The notes under the pieces: generated by a model
Told to the model about the DNA's origin: nothing
Databases searched by the model: none
What the model saw: the letters and a program-made list of their open reading frames with translations, nothing else
Part shown: piece by piece, positions 1 through 11,059 of the stretch
Position numbering within the stretch: the first letter of the stretch is position 1
How the letters are laid out: every line of letters begins with the position of its first letter
Position numbers and translations under genes: made by a program
Assembly: GCA_026874595.1 (NCBI GenBank)
Contig: CM049309.1
Coordinates: forward strand, 68,554,926-68,618,925
From: Sipunculus nudus
Taxonomy: Eukaryota; Annelida; Sipuncula; Golfingiida; Sipunculidae
Length of the DNA: 64,000 bases
Reading direction: 5' to 3'

Positions 1-907
1 TTTCCTGACATGTGGTTTGGTTTGCCTGTTTAAGTAATACAGTAATCATAAAGTCTGTGTTACTTTAAATGAAGAAATATTAAGCGAATGTCACAAGTAC
101 ATGTATCTGACATTCTCCTCACGTTTGTTTCTGTTAAAGCTATATGACAGTGGACCTTGAACCACTTTAAAACTATACAAAATAGTCTGACCCATGTTCT
201 GCTCCTCCAACCTGTGTCCACCTGTTTTTTTAGGGATTATTTTCTTAAAAAATTATATTTTTTTCAGTAGTTTCCCAGAAATCAGCATGTGAAAGTGACG
301 AACTAATGGGACAATCAAGAATTTCTTTAATTTTTTTTATTAATTCCTTTATTTTTTTTTACTTTAAAAATAAATCTCGAGTTTATGTTTCACTGCGTTT
401 TGCATGCTTTCAGTGATCTGAGGGACCAGATGTGTCCCTGTATGAGTAGCAATCATCGTTACAACTTTTCATATTTACTAAATGTGTTTAGATGACATTA
501 TTCAATCAGCAGCTGTTAACTGAGTCTGTTTTTCATGTGGCAAGTGACTGTGATATACATAAACGGCCTCATGAATATGTTGTTAAATGTAGACTGATTT
601 CTATTATTTAGAAAAGTCTATTAGATATTTTGAAAGGTAAATGTTTATTTCCCCTGTTTTAGATATGTTCTTTCCACATGTTTGCCTTGGAACATGCTTT
701 TATTTAATAGTGTCTTACTTATTACACTTCTTTAGCTTTGGGACGAGAAATAAATGAACGTAATTTAGAATTCAGGTAGGGGTGGTCGCAGTTCTGAGTA
801 ATTCATCATTGAAATAATACTTTAAAATTTTCAGGACCAAGAAAAGTGGTCATAAATTGGGGTTTTTTGCAACTGTTGGGTGGTCGCAAGGCGGGGATCC
901 ACTGTAC
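1..907. other. AT-rich non-coding stretch
   Basis: No exon, RNA gene or recognisable mobile element seen on either strand. If the CARD-like exon that begins at 908 is real, this is its downstream intron. Confidence 0.5.
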
Positions 908-1166
908 CTGTATACTGCTGACTTGAACAGCACTGATAGCCTCCAGTTCTAGTAGTTTGTCCCAGAGCAGTGTATGTGCTATATCCACGTGCTCGCACAG
1001 GTAGGTCCGCCTCATGTTCAGTGCCTGTCTCTTGGCTGTGTCCTCCTTGCTCTCCTCGTGCGTCCACTCCATGAGGGAGACAGTGACATTCTGCCGGTCA
1101 CCCGGACTCGGCGCCCGCACCCTTGCCGGCTTATCCCGTACCTTTCTGCCCACCACAGGTCGCGGG
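908..1166 (-). CDS. Internal exon, likely start of a CARD (death-fold) domain
   Basis: Minus-strand exon of 259 bp between a good acceptor (TATTTTCAG before 1166) and donor (CAG|GTACAG after 908). It is far more GC-rich than its flanks. It begins with 1 nt completing a codon and ends in phase 0. The first half encodes a basic, proline-containing linker. The second half has the pattern of the first CARD helices: MRRTYLCEHVD, then LLWDKLLELEAISAVQVSSI, resembling the 'L..L...LL..L...G.L......I' pattern of CARDs, with the splice inside the predicted third helix. CARDs mediate homotypic assembly of caspase, RIG-I-like and NLR signalling complexes in the cytosol. The family assignment is by eye only; no partner exon was found in the window, so the full protein is unknown. 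The coding call is firmer than the domain call. Confidence 0.6.
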
Positions 1167-1375
1167 CTGAAAATATAAGTAATAATACATGTAAATAAAC
1201 TTAAGGTTCCCTTAGCGGTATGCGAGTGATTGGACGCGACAGAGATCACCTTCACAAGACACGCGATATTCATGCGTTTTCAATGTGGTCCGCGTTCTTT
1301 TATGTTTTCACGATTTTTCGTGTGCGATATTACGCCTCTTTTAGGCACAATATAACTGAAAACGCGGCAAAAAAA

Positions 1376-1487
1376 CAAGGGAAACGCAGCTAGAGCACAG
1401 GGGAAAAGCAGCCAAAAAAAGGGGAAACGCAGCCAAACACAGCCAAAACACAGTGGAAACGCAGCCAATACACAGGGAAAACGCGAT
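1376..1487 (+). repeat. Degenerate minisatellite, GGRAAACGCAGCCA units
   Basis: Five or so imperfect copies of a unit containing GGAAACGCAGCCAA, spaced 16-25 bp apart. A minus-strand open frame through it is a by-product of the repeat. Confidence 0.7.
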
Positions 1488-1862
1488 AGTGGTCGCCTGC
1501 TGTGTTCGGGTCAAATTAAACTACTTAGGCATTCGTCTCATTGCATTTTTTCAACTGAATGATAAAAATAAGAAGGAATGGATAAGACCACAGCGTAAGA
1601 AATGTTTGGTCAAGTGAACCAACATAACGGTCAATTGTCAAGTTAAATTAAATACAAGCCGGGAGCCCAGACAGGAGCGCCCGTGTTCCATATTTATAAT
1701 ATTTATTATGCTTTTTGATTTTATGAATACTCAGTGTCAGTCACTGTCGACAGATGTCTCTAGTTCTTTGGGGAAGTTTCTGTTCTGTTTAACGGGACTA
1801 GCTGTCCTTACCTCAGGCCATACCTTCATTTTATGACCATATTAGAATCGCAGCTCAACACA

Positions 1863-1864
<2 letters not shown>
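1488..1864. other. Unannotated AT-rich stretch
   Basis: Nothing recognised on either strand. Confidence 0.5.

Positions 1865-1931
<67 letters not shown>
1865..1931. repeat. (TA)n microsatellite
   Basis: Uninterrupted TA dinucleotide tract. Such tracts recur through the window and are the insertion sites of several elements. Confidence 0.98.
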
Positions 1932-1934
<3 letters not shown>

Positions 1935-2970
1935 GCTCAAGACATTTGCTCGCAATCGTATCAAGGCGAAAAGTTGTGCTTTGTAATAGCTTACTCGCCT
2001 GTTTGTGCGTCAGGACGTTATAACTTAAAACGCTGGAACAATGGTCCATTCAAACTGAACATTGAAAGTCTGTACTTAACTGAATTTTGAAAGGTTGGAG
2101 AAAACCCATGCGTATCGATTCTTCTCCCAACACATTACCACATTTTAAATACATAGCATAAGCCATTTGTGACAAAAGCTACATATTCTAACGAGTAACA
2201 TGTCTAAAAAAAACTATTAAGTTCCCACAGCTCGTTAAAATTAATGTACAGTATTCATCTTGGGATTCACAAACGCGCCGCGATTTCTTCTGCTATTTGT
2301 GTCCAGATGACGCCGCTCCGGGGCCTACGTCCTTACTATCTCTCTTGACACATTTATTTTCTTCCCAAAGTAGAACTTCTGGAGGAGAGATAATTGCATT
2401 TAAAACCCAGTTCTGTAGGACAGTAGATTAAAACTTTATCATTATAACAAAAACCTAAACTTCCTCATTAATCGTGCGTGTTTATCAGTGACTGATTATT
2501 TCAAAATAAATGTCCAAGCTACCCGATCAACAACATTTAATTGATCATCACCTATATTTTCCCGCATATACATTATACAATAGCCCGTGTTGTAATGAAA
2601 GTGCAGACACCAGGAACACCTCTGGGCCTCAGCTGAGGGAATAACTCATTCAATTATATAATAATGGGCTTTGAACATACAGAAAAAAATGAGCTCCGAG
2701 TTAACTAACTTATCCCACCCCCACCCCCCCAACAAAAAAATAGTTTCTTGGTGGACAGATTTTTGTTTCTCTTCAGATATCTTCACCAAAATAGACCTAA
2801 AAGGATATCCTGTGGCATTCTGTCAAAATATGTTCTTATGGCAAATGGGCCTGGTTCACACAGTGTACCTTTCAGGTATATACACCTGGCCACAGAGGGT
2901 CCATGTTTTTAACGTAAAACACTAGCGAGTAAATTTGCCAGATATGTTAAAGTTGGTAATTTATAATGGA
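1932..2970. other. Non-coding stretch
   Basis: No supported gene. A short GC-richer patch at about 2270-2330 has several CpGs, but no splice-bounded open frame could be defended. Confidence 0.45.
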
Positions 2971-3036
2971 ATTATTATTATTATTATCGTTGTCCTTATT
3001 AATATTAAAAATAATAATAAATTATTATTATTATTA

Positions 3037-3083
<47 letters not shown>
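2971..3083 (+). repeat. (ATT)n trinucleotide repeat
   Basis: Long ATT repeat with a few interruptions. It produces an artefactual poly-Ile/Leu open frame. Confidence 0.95.
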
Positions 3084-3086
<3 letters not shown>

Positions 3087-3217
3087 TATATTTATTATTA
3101 TTTTTGTGGTAACTTTATATTATATAAAGTCATGATTTATTATGACTGCTAATTACACATGAACCATCTTTTAATAATTAGACCCCGACATGACTATTTA
3201 AACTGTGATAAAAAGGC

Positions 3218-3219
<2 letters not shown>

Positions 3220-3313
<94 letters not shown>
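3220..3313. repeat. (TA)n microsatellite
   Basis: Roughly 94 bp of uninterrupted TA. Confidence 0.98.
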
Positions 3314-3314
<1 letters not shown>

Positions 3315-3419
3315 CCCGGCTGCTGAAGCGTTATTGAGAAAGGACTTCCTCTCATTCAAATGTGTGTGTACTGCTCCTTGATCCGTTAGTGGAGTACTCT
3401 CACACAGGAAGCGGGTTGA

Positions 3420-3610
3420 CAAGAAGGTAAACACGCCTGGCTGGTGATAAGGGTGTGGGAACACAGTGCGACCTCCCCGGCTCGCCGTAACATAGCTGAA
3501 CCGAGCACCCGGCTGGTCCGGACCGCGGGCTCACAAGTCAAGATGTCCCACCCAGGATAAATTAGCTCTGGGTTTTCCGCCACGGCGAGGGCGGCCGGGA
3601 CCGAGGGATG
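3420..3610. promoter_or_regulatory. CpG-dense GC island, possible promoter or first exon
   Basis: After the TA tract the composition switches sharply to GC-rich, with dense CpGs at 3465-3605 (around CCGGACCGCGGG and GCCACGGCGAGGGCGG). In an AT-rich genome this may mark a promoter or 5' exon. A minus-strand promoter would suit the CARD-like exon downstream at 908-1166, but no TATA box, start codon or splice pair decides it. Confidence 0.3.
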
Positions 3611-5540
3611 ACCATTGATTAGTTTTAGGTTTTGCGCAAAGGCCTACGCACATAAGCTTTAAGGTACTAAGATATAAAAGGGAATCCTATAAAAAATAAA
3701 GGATTTTCGTGAGCCGATGATAATTACAAAGTTGTTTAAAAAGAGCTGAAAACTGAAGGTACTCATTTTAATTCTTATCAGTTTACAATGGGGTGCAATG
3801 TGTGTGTGTGTGGGGGGGGGGGGGGGGGGTTGCAACAAAAAAGGGGAAATTCAACGGAAGCTCATAAACCTTCTCTAAGCGGTTCTCCGTCGGCTGTTCT
3901 CATTTATCTACCCTACAGAAATGGAATTTAGAATGCAATAATAATTTCCTTCTTCATTCTCTAGTTTCCTTTATCATTGTTCGTAGGCCTAAATGATCAT
4001 ACATCGATACGATCATCGATGGCTCTGGCAGGAAACCAATCGAGTTTCGAGTTTATACGAAATGTAAAAACTTAGGTTGCTTTTTCTTTAAATTCTGACT
4101 GAAAAAAATAATACAATATGCTGCTATGTTTTCAGTTACCAATGGTTACCTTTAAGCCCATGCAGTGCATTTGATAAATTTCTCCGTTCAACGAAAGGGT
4201 AAAGATCAAACGACCAAATTTCCCATGTTGAATACACAGATTATATGTTTTTTTAAATTATTCTTCCTCAAAGTGGGATGCCAAATTGCCAGTCAGTCAG
4301 TTTTTCAAGCAGCGCTTATTCCGAAAAACGGGGATATAACAACCGCTCATTGCTCCCACATCAATGCCGCACAGCCCCAGCTAAAAGGATCAGCGTCACG
4401 GCGGTGACTAACGGTTCAAATTGCTTTGATAACCACCGTGTGTATGACACAATGGTGCAATCATTGGAATTTGACCGTTTATCTGAGCTAGTTTATGTGC
4501 AATGTGTTGAAGCTGTTCCATATTGTAACACTACACTGCTGCCATGACATGTGAACATGTAAACTATATATCATGTAGATTCAGAACTGTTTAAACGGGA
4601 CAAATAAAGTCATGCATGCACAAAATGTATATACTGCAGCTTAAAGAAAAGTCGTTACAAGACCGACCAATCGAATTAACTTTGGTAATTTTTACACACA
4701 CACAAACACACAGAGAGAGAGAGAGAGGGGGGGGGGGGGAAGATTTATATGTAAATTAAAACGGACCTTTTCCATGTATTGAAGGGTTCATGCAAGTGTA
4801 TTACACAAATTGGTAGTCTCCAGAGACTACAAATTATCTTAGGCGATAAATGCGATGAGATAACACAAATTTTATATTAGTACTTCGATCGTCTCTTCTT
4901 GTGATCCAAAAATACTGCTAATTTCCAAACATTATTTTGAAATATATTTAATAAAACAAATAATGCAAACTATGAAATATTATATAATTTAAAACAATTT
5001 GCTCTATTTGAACTCAACTAATAGTGTGTGTTTTCCAACAAGATTTCGTGCATTTTCAAATTAAAAAACCGGTAGACTATTAAGCATACCCTTATGAAAA
5101 AGTAGGATAAATGTAGGAAAATAGAAAAGTGGGAAAACTACACATGTAACAACATAATTTATACTAACTATTGAAAAACGAATGTGAACTAAAAAATACG
5201 ATAACATTAGAACATATTTAATGTTTTTATGTATAGTGCTCAGTAAGTACCAACAGTTTTCAGATCACAAAGTTCTCCAACCTGTTTACTTATAATACCA
5301 CATGGACAATTTCACAGCAATTCACAACAGTTTAAACTGCATTTAACAAAGCAAAAGTAGAACAAATAGGAATTTTCAAGTAGATACTATGCCATGGGTA
5401 AATATAGGACTGAGACTTAGGAAAAATAAGTAGGAACAAGCACGATATGCATGATCGCTCAACTGCCGGAACCAGAAGTACTTATATCCAATGCCACTCA
5501 GTTGCTCTGTGAACCTATAGTGTATCATTATATATATTAG
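3611..5540. other. Non-coding stretch with simple repeats
   Basis: Holds a (TG)n/poly-G tract near 3800-3830 and a (CA)n(GA)n(G)n compound repeat at about 4693-4740. A plus-strand open frame at 4278-4547 is followed by an AATAAA at about 4603, but has no recognisable domain and ordinary composition, so I do not call a gene. Confidence 0.45.
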
Positions 5541-5700
5541 TAGCGGATCAAGAGGGGGTCCCTTTTTCAGCCGCTATACCCTTTTTAAGGGATTCATACC
5601 AATGTTTGCGGTCCTGAACCCCCCCCCCCATTTTTATCAGAACTTTTTTAAGGGAGTCTTCCTGGGTTGGACCCCCCCCCCCCTTTGTTTCTAAACTGTC
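5541..5700. repeat. Fragment of the GCGGATC / C-run element family
   Basis: Begins AGTAGCGGATC and contains two long C-runs separated by AAGGG motifs, like the better-preserved copies at 20283, 31677 and 52671. The right terminus is not clear. Confidence 0.45.
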
Positions 5701-5929
5701 GAACTTGTATTTATTTCATTTAAAGGAAAATGGCCTACAGGCCTAATGCGAACCTGTGCAATGGGATATACATCAGGTATAGTGCTTCCCTGCTGGACCG
5801 TTACTTTTCACGTACAAGTAAGACATGTATATGTTCAATGCAAGCACTTAACATTTTGAACCCGAGTATATGCACCAATTACACAAATGTCACTGCTGAA
5901 ATACTGGCATGGGTGCATACAACATAAAA

Positions 5930-7665
5930 ATGATTGTAGGTGGCACCACCAGTCTTGTGTAGGGGAAAGCTATCAAAGATGTATGGACATGCAAAATTTC
6001 AGGCAGATACTTAAAACCACTCTTCGGCTATGTGCACAGATGTATGAAACAATTGTGGGTGGCGCCTGTGTTGCATACGTCGAAGCTGTCTGAGATGTAT
6101 ACATATGCCCAATTTGAGGCTGATATGTCAAATCCATCCTGAAAAATAAGCAGGGACATACACTTGACCTGTTGCATAATCTGATACAGTTGGCAGTTTG
6201 TAAAAGCTATAAACAGATCCAGACTGACCTTTGGCCTGTTGCCAAATCTGAAATAGCTGGCAGTTCCGACAGATACAGACACAATTTTGGCCTGTTGGTT
6301 AATCTGTTTACACATACTGAAAGACTTTGGCTACAATACTTTTTTTTCAAGCTGACAAATTCATAAGATTTTTTTTTTCAAAATGTTTAGAATAATAATA
6401 GGTGCAGTTCTTTCAATCGTTTCAGTAAGCTTGAACAAAGGCCTCCTAAGAATAATTTTTGTGCAATGTTACAAAGTTGAAACAACAGTTTTGCCGAAGA
6501 AGACTATTGCAGTTTGAAATAGGCTTATTAATGGCCACAAGACCAACTTCAGCTTTTCTTTGACTATACCAAAATTAATGAACCCACCTTTTCTTATACA
6601 ATTGTAAAAACACAACCCTAGGATAATTCTTGTGAAAAATTAAACAATTAAGCTTGACAGTTTCATCATAAAACATTTATAAGTTGAAAGAGGCTAACAT
6701 TATGAGGTTTTTGCCCGTAAGAAAAAAAAACAGATCTCTGTAGGTTGTGCTACAAAAACTGCAATTTCAAATATGAATCAGGTGACCAACATTTGCACAA
6801 AACTTGGTGATGCTATCTCCTGTCCTTTCTGAGATTGTTATGTTAGTATGCTAACTTGGCCAAATGACTAAGTTCAAATTCTTGTAACTAAACTCAGCCA
6901 AAATTCTTCAAACCAAAACCATTTGAACTAATTTGAGAGAACTCGTCTCTAGGATTATTTCTGTGAAATATTAAACAATTTGGCTGAATGATTTCAGAGA
7001 AAAAGATTTTCTAAGTTTTTTTTTTTTTAAGATTTTCCCCCGTTTATATAGTTAATGCAGGTGGCGCCACAAAAAGCTCAATCCCACAACATTTGATATG
7101 TGACAGAATTTGGCAAAAAATTTGGGGATGCTAGCTCCCGCTATTCCTGAGAAATTATGGGTTAATGTATTGATGAACGTCGTTCAAAAAAAGGTTGATG
7201 CAGGTGGCGCCACCAATACCTCAATTTTAAATAGGAGTCGTATGACCAACATTCTCATAAAATTTGGTGATGACAGCTCCAGCGGTTTCTGATATTATCA
7301 TTTTAGTATCCTTTTTTGGCAAATTTGGTAAAATGACTAAGTTCAGCTTCCTGTGACTCGGCCAAAATTCACCGAACATGAACCATTCGAACAAATTTGA
7401 GAGAGATGGTATCAGAGATTATTTCTTTGAAACATTCATCAATTTGGCAGGATAGTTACGGAGAAGATTTTAAAACTTTATTTAGCTTTTCCCTCTAAAA
7501 AATTTAAAGTGAATGCAGATAGCAAAAAATCAAAATCCGATAGATTTTTTAAGATGACTGATATTTTGCATAAAATTTGATGATGCTAGCTCCAACGGTT
7601 TTTAGATGGCATATGTTAACGTACGACGGCGCACGGACGACGCTGCGCCATCGCATAAGTTCACA
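5930..7665. repeat. Degenerate long-period repeat with GGTGGCGCCAC motifs
   Basis: Related paragraphs recur with GCAGGTGGCGCCAC (about 7059 and 7200) and diverged versions at about 5940, 6055 and 7512. Each is associated with phrases such as TTTGGTGATGCTAGCTCC and CAAATTTGAGAGA. It ends near 7660 in a CGACGG-rich tail. Period is roughly 150-450 bp and uneven. This is an old dispersed or tandem family with no coding capacity. Confidence 0.6.
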
Positions 7666-8712
7666 GGTTCGCTAAAAAACTACCTGTTTGCATTTCACAT
7701 GCTTACAAAATATTACTTACTCCAAGAAGTCTTTACCACAAAAACACCCAATCTTTTTGTAATTTGCTTGAAAAAAAAATCTTATTCAACATATTTGAAA
7801 GGACTACATTACCGTTTTCACCACATTTATACCTATATACGCCGCTGGTGTATTGTTGGCCTTGGATTTCAATGCCAAAAAACCTTAAACTGCAGAGTCG
7901 GACTCAGATTCTGCGCAGTGCGTCCAAAATCCTTGACCCGCCTTTATATATACCGTTGTTCCCAACAAAAAGAGCCTAAACATTGACTTTAACTGAAGCA
8001 TGGGTGGTTTCCATTCGGCTACAAGTGTTGTGCAAACACTCTGCCGTATATTGGTATCACCATTGTCGAGCGACAGTTTTTTTTCCCTAAGTATAGTGTA
8101 TAAACCTGCAGTCCCTACAGGCCAACAAGCAGAATTATAAAATAAACACCAATAAATAATGGAAGAGATTTATATTGGTCAACACATTAATAAGTGATTT
8201 ATTTTTAAGTAGGGCATCACATAAATTAATAGACTTGTTTAGTGTATGAAAAGATAATTAAACCCCAATAAATAGTAATTGATTTTAACAACATATCAGA
8301 TCTATGATATTATCCATGTAACTGTATAACTTAATGATAAAACAACGTGGTCAGTTAATCTCATGCATGAATGCAGTGCTTGTTTTCAGTGATTTCCGGG
8401 TATATTGTTACTTGTGTCCTATAACTCAGAGGACATCCCTTCGTTTAAAATATATTCAGCACACAGTCTGGTTTATCTAATCAGCTACATCATACTCGGC
8501 AGTTTAATATAGAACACCTCTTTACGGTGTTAATTGCAATAAGCACTTTGTAATATCATTAATACATATTTACATATATACATTCCAAATTTGTATGAAA
8601 TACTGTATTTTCTACGCACCTTCCTATCATATTAAACGAACGGATGGTTTCCCAAACTGCAAAAGAAAAGTTTGAAAAAAGTCAGAACTCAATGTCGTGG
8701 GATTCCCACCAG
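7666..8712. other. Non-coding stretch
   Basis: AT-rich, nothing recognised. It would hold the 3' UTR and downstream flank of the minus-strand gene ending at 8713. Confidence 0.45.
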
Positions 8713-8800
8713 TCAGGGAGGATACGGGAGTGGTCCGGGGTCAACAGGTACAAATCTCGCAGGGTCGTCCACATCCGGTGTCTGAGTAAACTCGGTTCTC
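8713..8800 (-). CDS. Terminal coding exon of a split minus-strand gene
   Basis: Minus-strand exon entered through the acceptor TCTTTTTAGCAG (just above 8800) and ending at a TGA at 8713-8715. The upstream exon at 10455-10527 ends with two nucleotides, so the first G here completes a codon and sets the frame. That frame reads RTEFTQTPDVDDPARF and ends PLPYPP, a proline- and acid-rich tail. The other two frames are also open for long stretches: one runs to 8682 and contains ILPDWWESHD, the other reads CGRPCEICTC. The frame is therefore chosen by phase, not by exclusion. No domain recognised. Confidence 0.55.
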
Positions 8801-9043
8801 CTGCTAAAAAGATTTCCTGCTAATACGGCTGGCTTATAGCAATGAGAGCAGATGCTCCAACTCCTCTCATAATCCTCGCGCGCTCATGTGAAAAATCATG
8901 TTTTTCCTATTTTTGTGATAAGATAAATAAGGCACAAGAGGTCTTTGTGCGAGTTATTAGATTTTGCTCGTGTAATCTACCGATCAAAACCATGGTAGGC
9001 GGGTGATGCGGGATAAACCATAACGCTGGGCCGCTTAAGGAAG

Positions 9044-9051
9044 TATTTAAA
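9044..9051 (+). promoter_or_regulatory. Possible TATA-like box
   Basis: TATTTAAA at this position lies about 135 bp ahead of the small open frame at 9184. A pyrimidine-rich segment about 30 bp downstream could hold a start site. Weak evidence alone. Confidence 0.2.
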
Positions 9052-9183
9052 CAGTGCGGGTATTGTTTGTTCTACACCAGTTTTTTATCTCTCTATATTA
9101 TCTATTACTGTTGGGTGTAAATAACCGCGTATATTACATCCTATTTGTTGTCAAGAGTTTGAATAACTAAGCTAAAACGAGCA

Positions 9184-9318
9184 ATGGGTGAATGGCATGC
9201 ATGGTCACCTCCAGGACCCCTTCAATTTGTTCACAGTAATGCTTCAAACAATGCAAATAATTATAGTACTACACAGCCTCCGGGCGTTGTGACAATATGT
9301 TATGCTTATAATCGGTGA
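9184..9318 (+). CDS. Small open frame or first exon, 44 codons, unknown
   Basis: ATG with adenine at -3, followed by MGEWHAWSPPGPLQFVHS and an Asn/Ser/Thr-rich stretch, then a TGA. Composition (Trp, Pro, Asn-rich, low Leu/Ile) is unlike frames thrown up by the AT-rich background. A possible donor (ACA|GTAATG) lies inside it, so it may be a first exon. It lies on the opposite strand within the last intron of the minus-strand gene at 8713-15917. No homology recognised. Confidence 0.3.
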   Translation: MGEWHAWSPPGPLQFVHSNASNNANNYSTTQPPGVVTICYAYNR

Positions 9319-10454
9319 TAATTATTGATAAAAATGCGTGCACTCATATTATTCCTGGCAACAACCTTAATTGGATACGCCCCACTGATAGACATGGGGG
9401 GGGGGGGGACGTCCCCCTCCCCCCCCTTAAGCTCCCAAAATATTTTGGAAATAGAATGATATAATCCAAATACCGAAAAGCAGCGCAAAATATTGCATCT
9501 CGCACCGTTATCTTCCCTACTACTTTATGTTAACGTCTATGAGCACTCTCGGCACACTCCTGTAAAGGTCTGAGCCCCGACTGCCCCTTTTTAAGATATT
9601 GTATCAGCCCCACGCGTGACATGGCAAGTTATATTTATCCATGGCAGTTTTTGAACTTCGTTGTAGGTACATCTGAACACGAAGCACTATCAAAACGCCT
9701 GTACAATATTAAAAGATAGTCGATTAAATCTGTTTTCGATTACAGCCTTTCATATTTTGACAAACGCACACACATATATATAAATATATATCTATATTGA
9801 TGCATATTGTCACGTATTGATTATATTTATGGTTATTGCTATGGCCATCGATGACTATACTGACTCTATATACTGATTCAGTGGTATGACACGCGGGTCC
9901 TAACAAATTGGACTCATTTGGCACATGGTGTCATTTCCACAATATATTGCATGCATTAGCAATATACCGAGGACGGATGCCGATTCAACCACCAAGTCCG
10001 GTTAAGTCCATTTATTTATCAAAACCTCTTAATTAAACACTTAATTAAAACAGATCAAAACCATATTATAAGAACATATACTTACGTATTCATATTTCTA
10101 AACATTGTTGCTACAACTTGCTTTTTGAACAAAGGTGCTGTATATAAAACATCTGCTTATACTGATGTAAAACCACGTGTGCAGAGAACGAGTCTAATTA
10201 TTAATTTGAAACCACACAAACTCAGAAAGTCAATCTATCTTCTCTGAACAAACAATACAAAATCCCTCAAGGTTAAAAAAGTGTGATTAAGTGGTTAATC
10301 CTCGTGGATGACGTTAAAAATCCATCTTTTTGGGAGGGGAAACGGCCCATTACTTAGGCCTGTGAGGTGAACATTGGACCCTCCCCGAAGACGCATGATC
10401 TAACCACAATGTATGGCAAACCCCACCCCGGGTTTAGGTTTCGGTAATACTCAC
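9319..10454. other. Intronic/intergenic stretch with a G-run/C-run palindrome
   Basis: No coding exon seen. At 9395-9428 a run of G is followed by ACGTCCCCC and a C-run, able to fold on itself and resembling the GCGGATCC family interiors. Confidence 0.4.
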
Positions 10455-10527
10455 CGTTTGCGGCGCACCGAAGAACGTCCGGGACAGGACGATGAGCGAA
10501 CCACTCCGGTCATCTCCATCATGTCAT
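10455..10527 (-). CDS. Internal exon of the split minus-strand gene
   Basis: Exon of 73 bp with acceptor TTTTACATTACAG before 10527 and strong donor ACG|GTGAGT after 10455. Only one of three frames is open; it requires 1 nt from the previous exon, which the exon at 12591-12630 supplies, and it leaves 2 nt for the terminal exon. Encodes DMMEMTGVVRSS followed by a basic, serine-rich segment (SSVRRK). No domain recognised; it looks like a low-complexity, possibly phosphorylated C-terminal region. Confidence 0.65.
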
Positions 10528-10547
10528 CTGTAATGTAAAACCACATA

Positions 10548-10549
<2 letters not shown>

Positions 10550-10607
<58 letters not shown>
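10550..10607. repeat. (TA)n microsatellite
   Basis: Uninterrupted TA tract next to the exon at 10455-10527. Confidence 0.98.
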
Positions 10608-10610
<3 letters not shown>

Positions 10611-11059
10611 GCTTCCTGGTCTGATCACTAAAGGTTGACTTTTTTACTGTTCTGAAACACTTTGCAACAGAGTATTGCACACAAAACCTAAAATTCGTTG
10701 GTTTTCTGGTCGCAAGGGTTAAAATTTCGCGACATTCTCGAAAGGATGCACACCGTAAAACTGACCAGCTTCAAAATTGGACAGGCACATTATTATAAAT
10801 AACATATTTCATATTAAATAAAATAGTATATATTATTCATATTAATTATATATTATACATTGAATGTTGCTACTACGAATAATAACAGACATTTTATATT
10901 GTCTGCCAAAAATGAACAGGAATTTCCAGTTGTTCGACGTTCCCTTTAGTCAAATGATTAAGATTTTCTAATCCGCACATTAAATAATAGAATAAGTAGA
11001 CATTTCTAGCATCGGAGATGCCCTATAAAGTATCCCAAGACATTGGCAATACACCCTTT

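Noticed and set aside
1833-2090. Open frames on both strands through the TA tract (poly Ile-Tyr)
   Set aside because: Dinucleotide repeats read as alternating IYIY codons; the same artefact appears at 3219-3464, 16799-17050, 42823-43053 and elsewhere.
4278-4547. Plus-strand open frame followed by AATAAA near 4603
   Set aside because: No domain, ordinary composition, no splice acceptor or promoter; the poly(A) motif is expected by chance in AT-rich DNA.
7606-7986. 126-codon plus-strand open frame
   Set aside because: Its start lies in the CGACGG-rich tail of a repeat family and the rest is Lys/Tyr/Leu-rich background; no splice or domain support.
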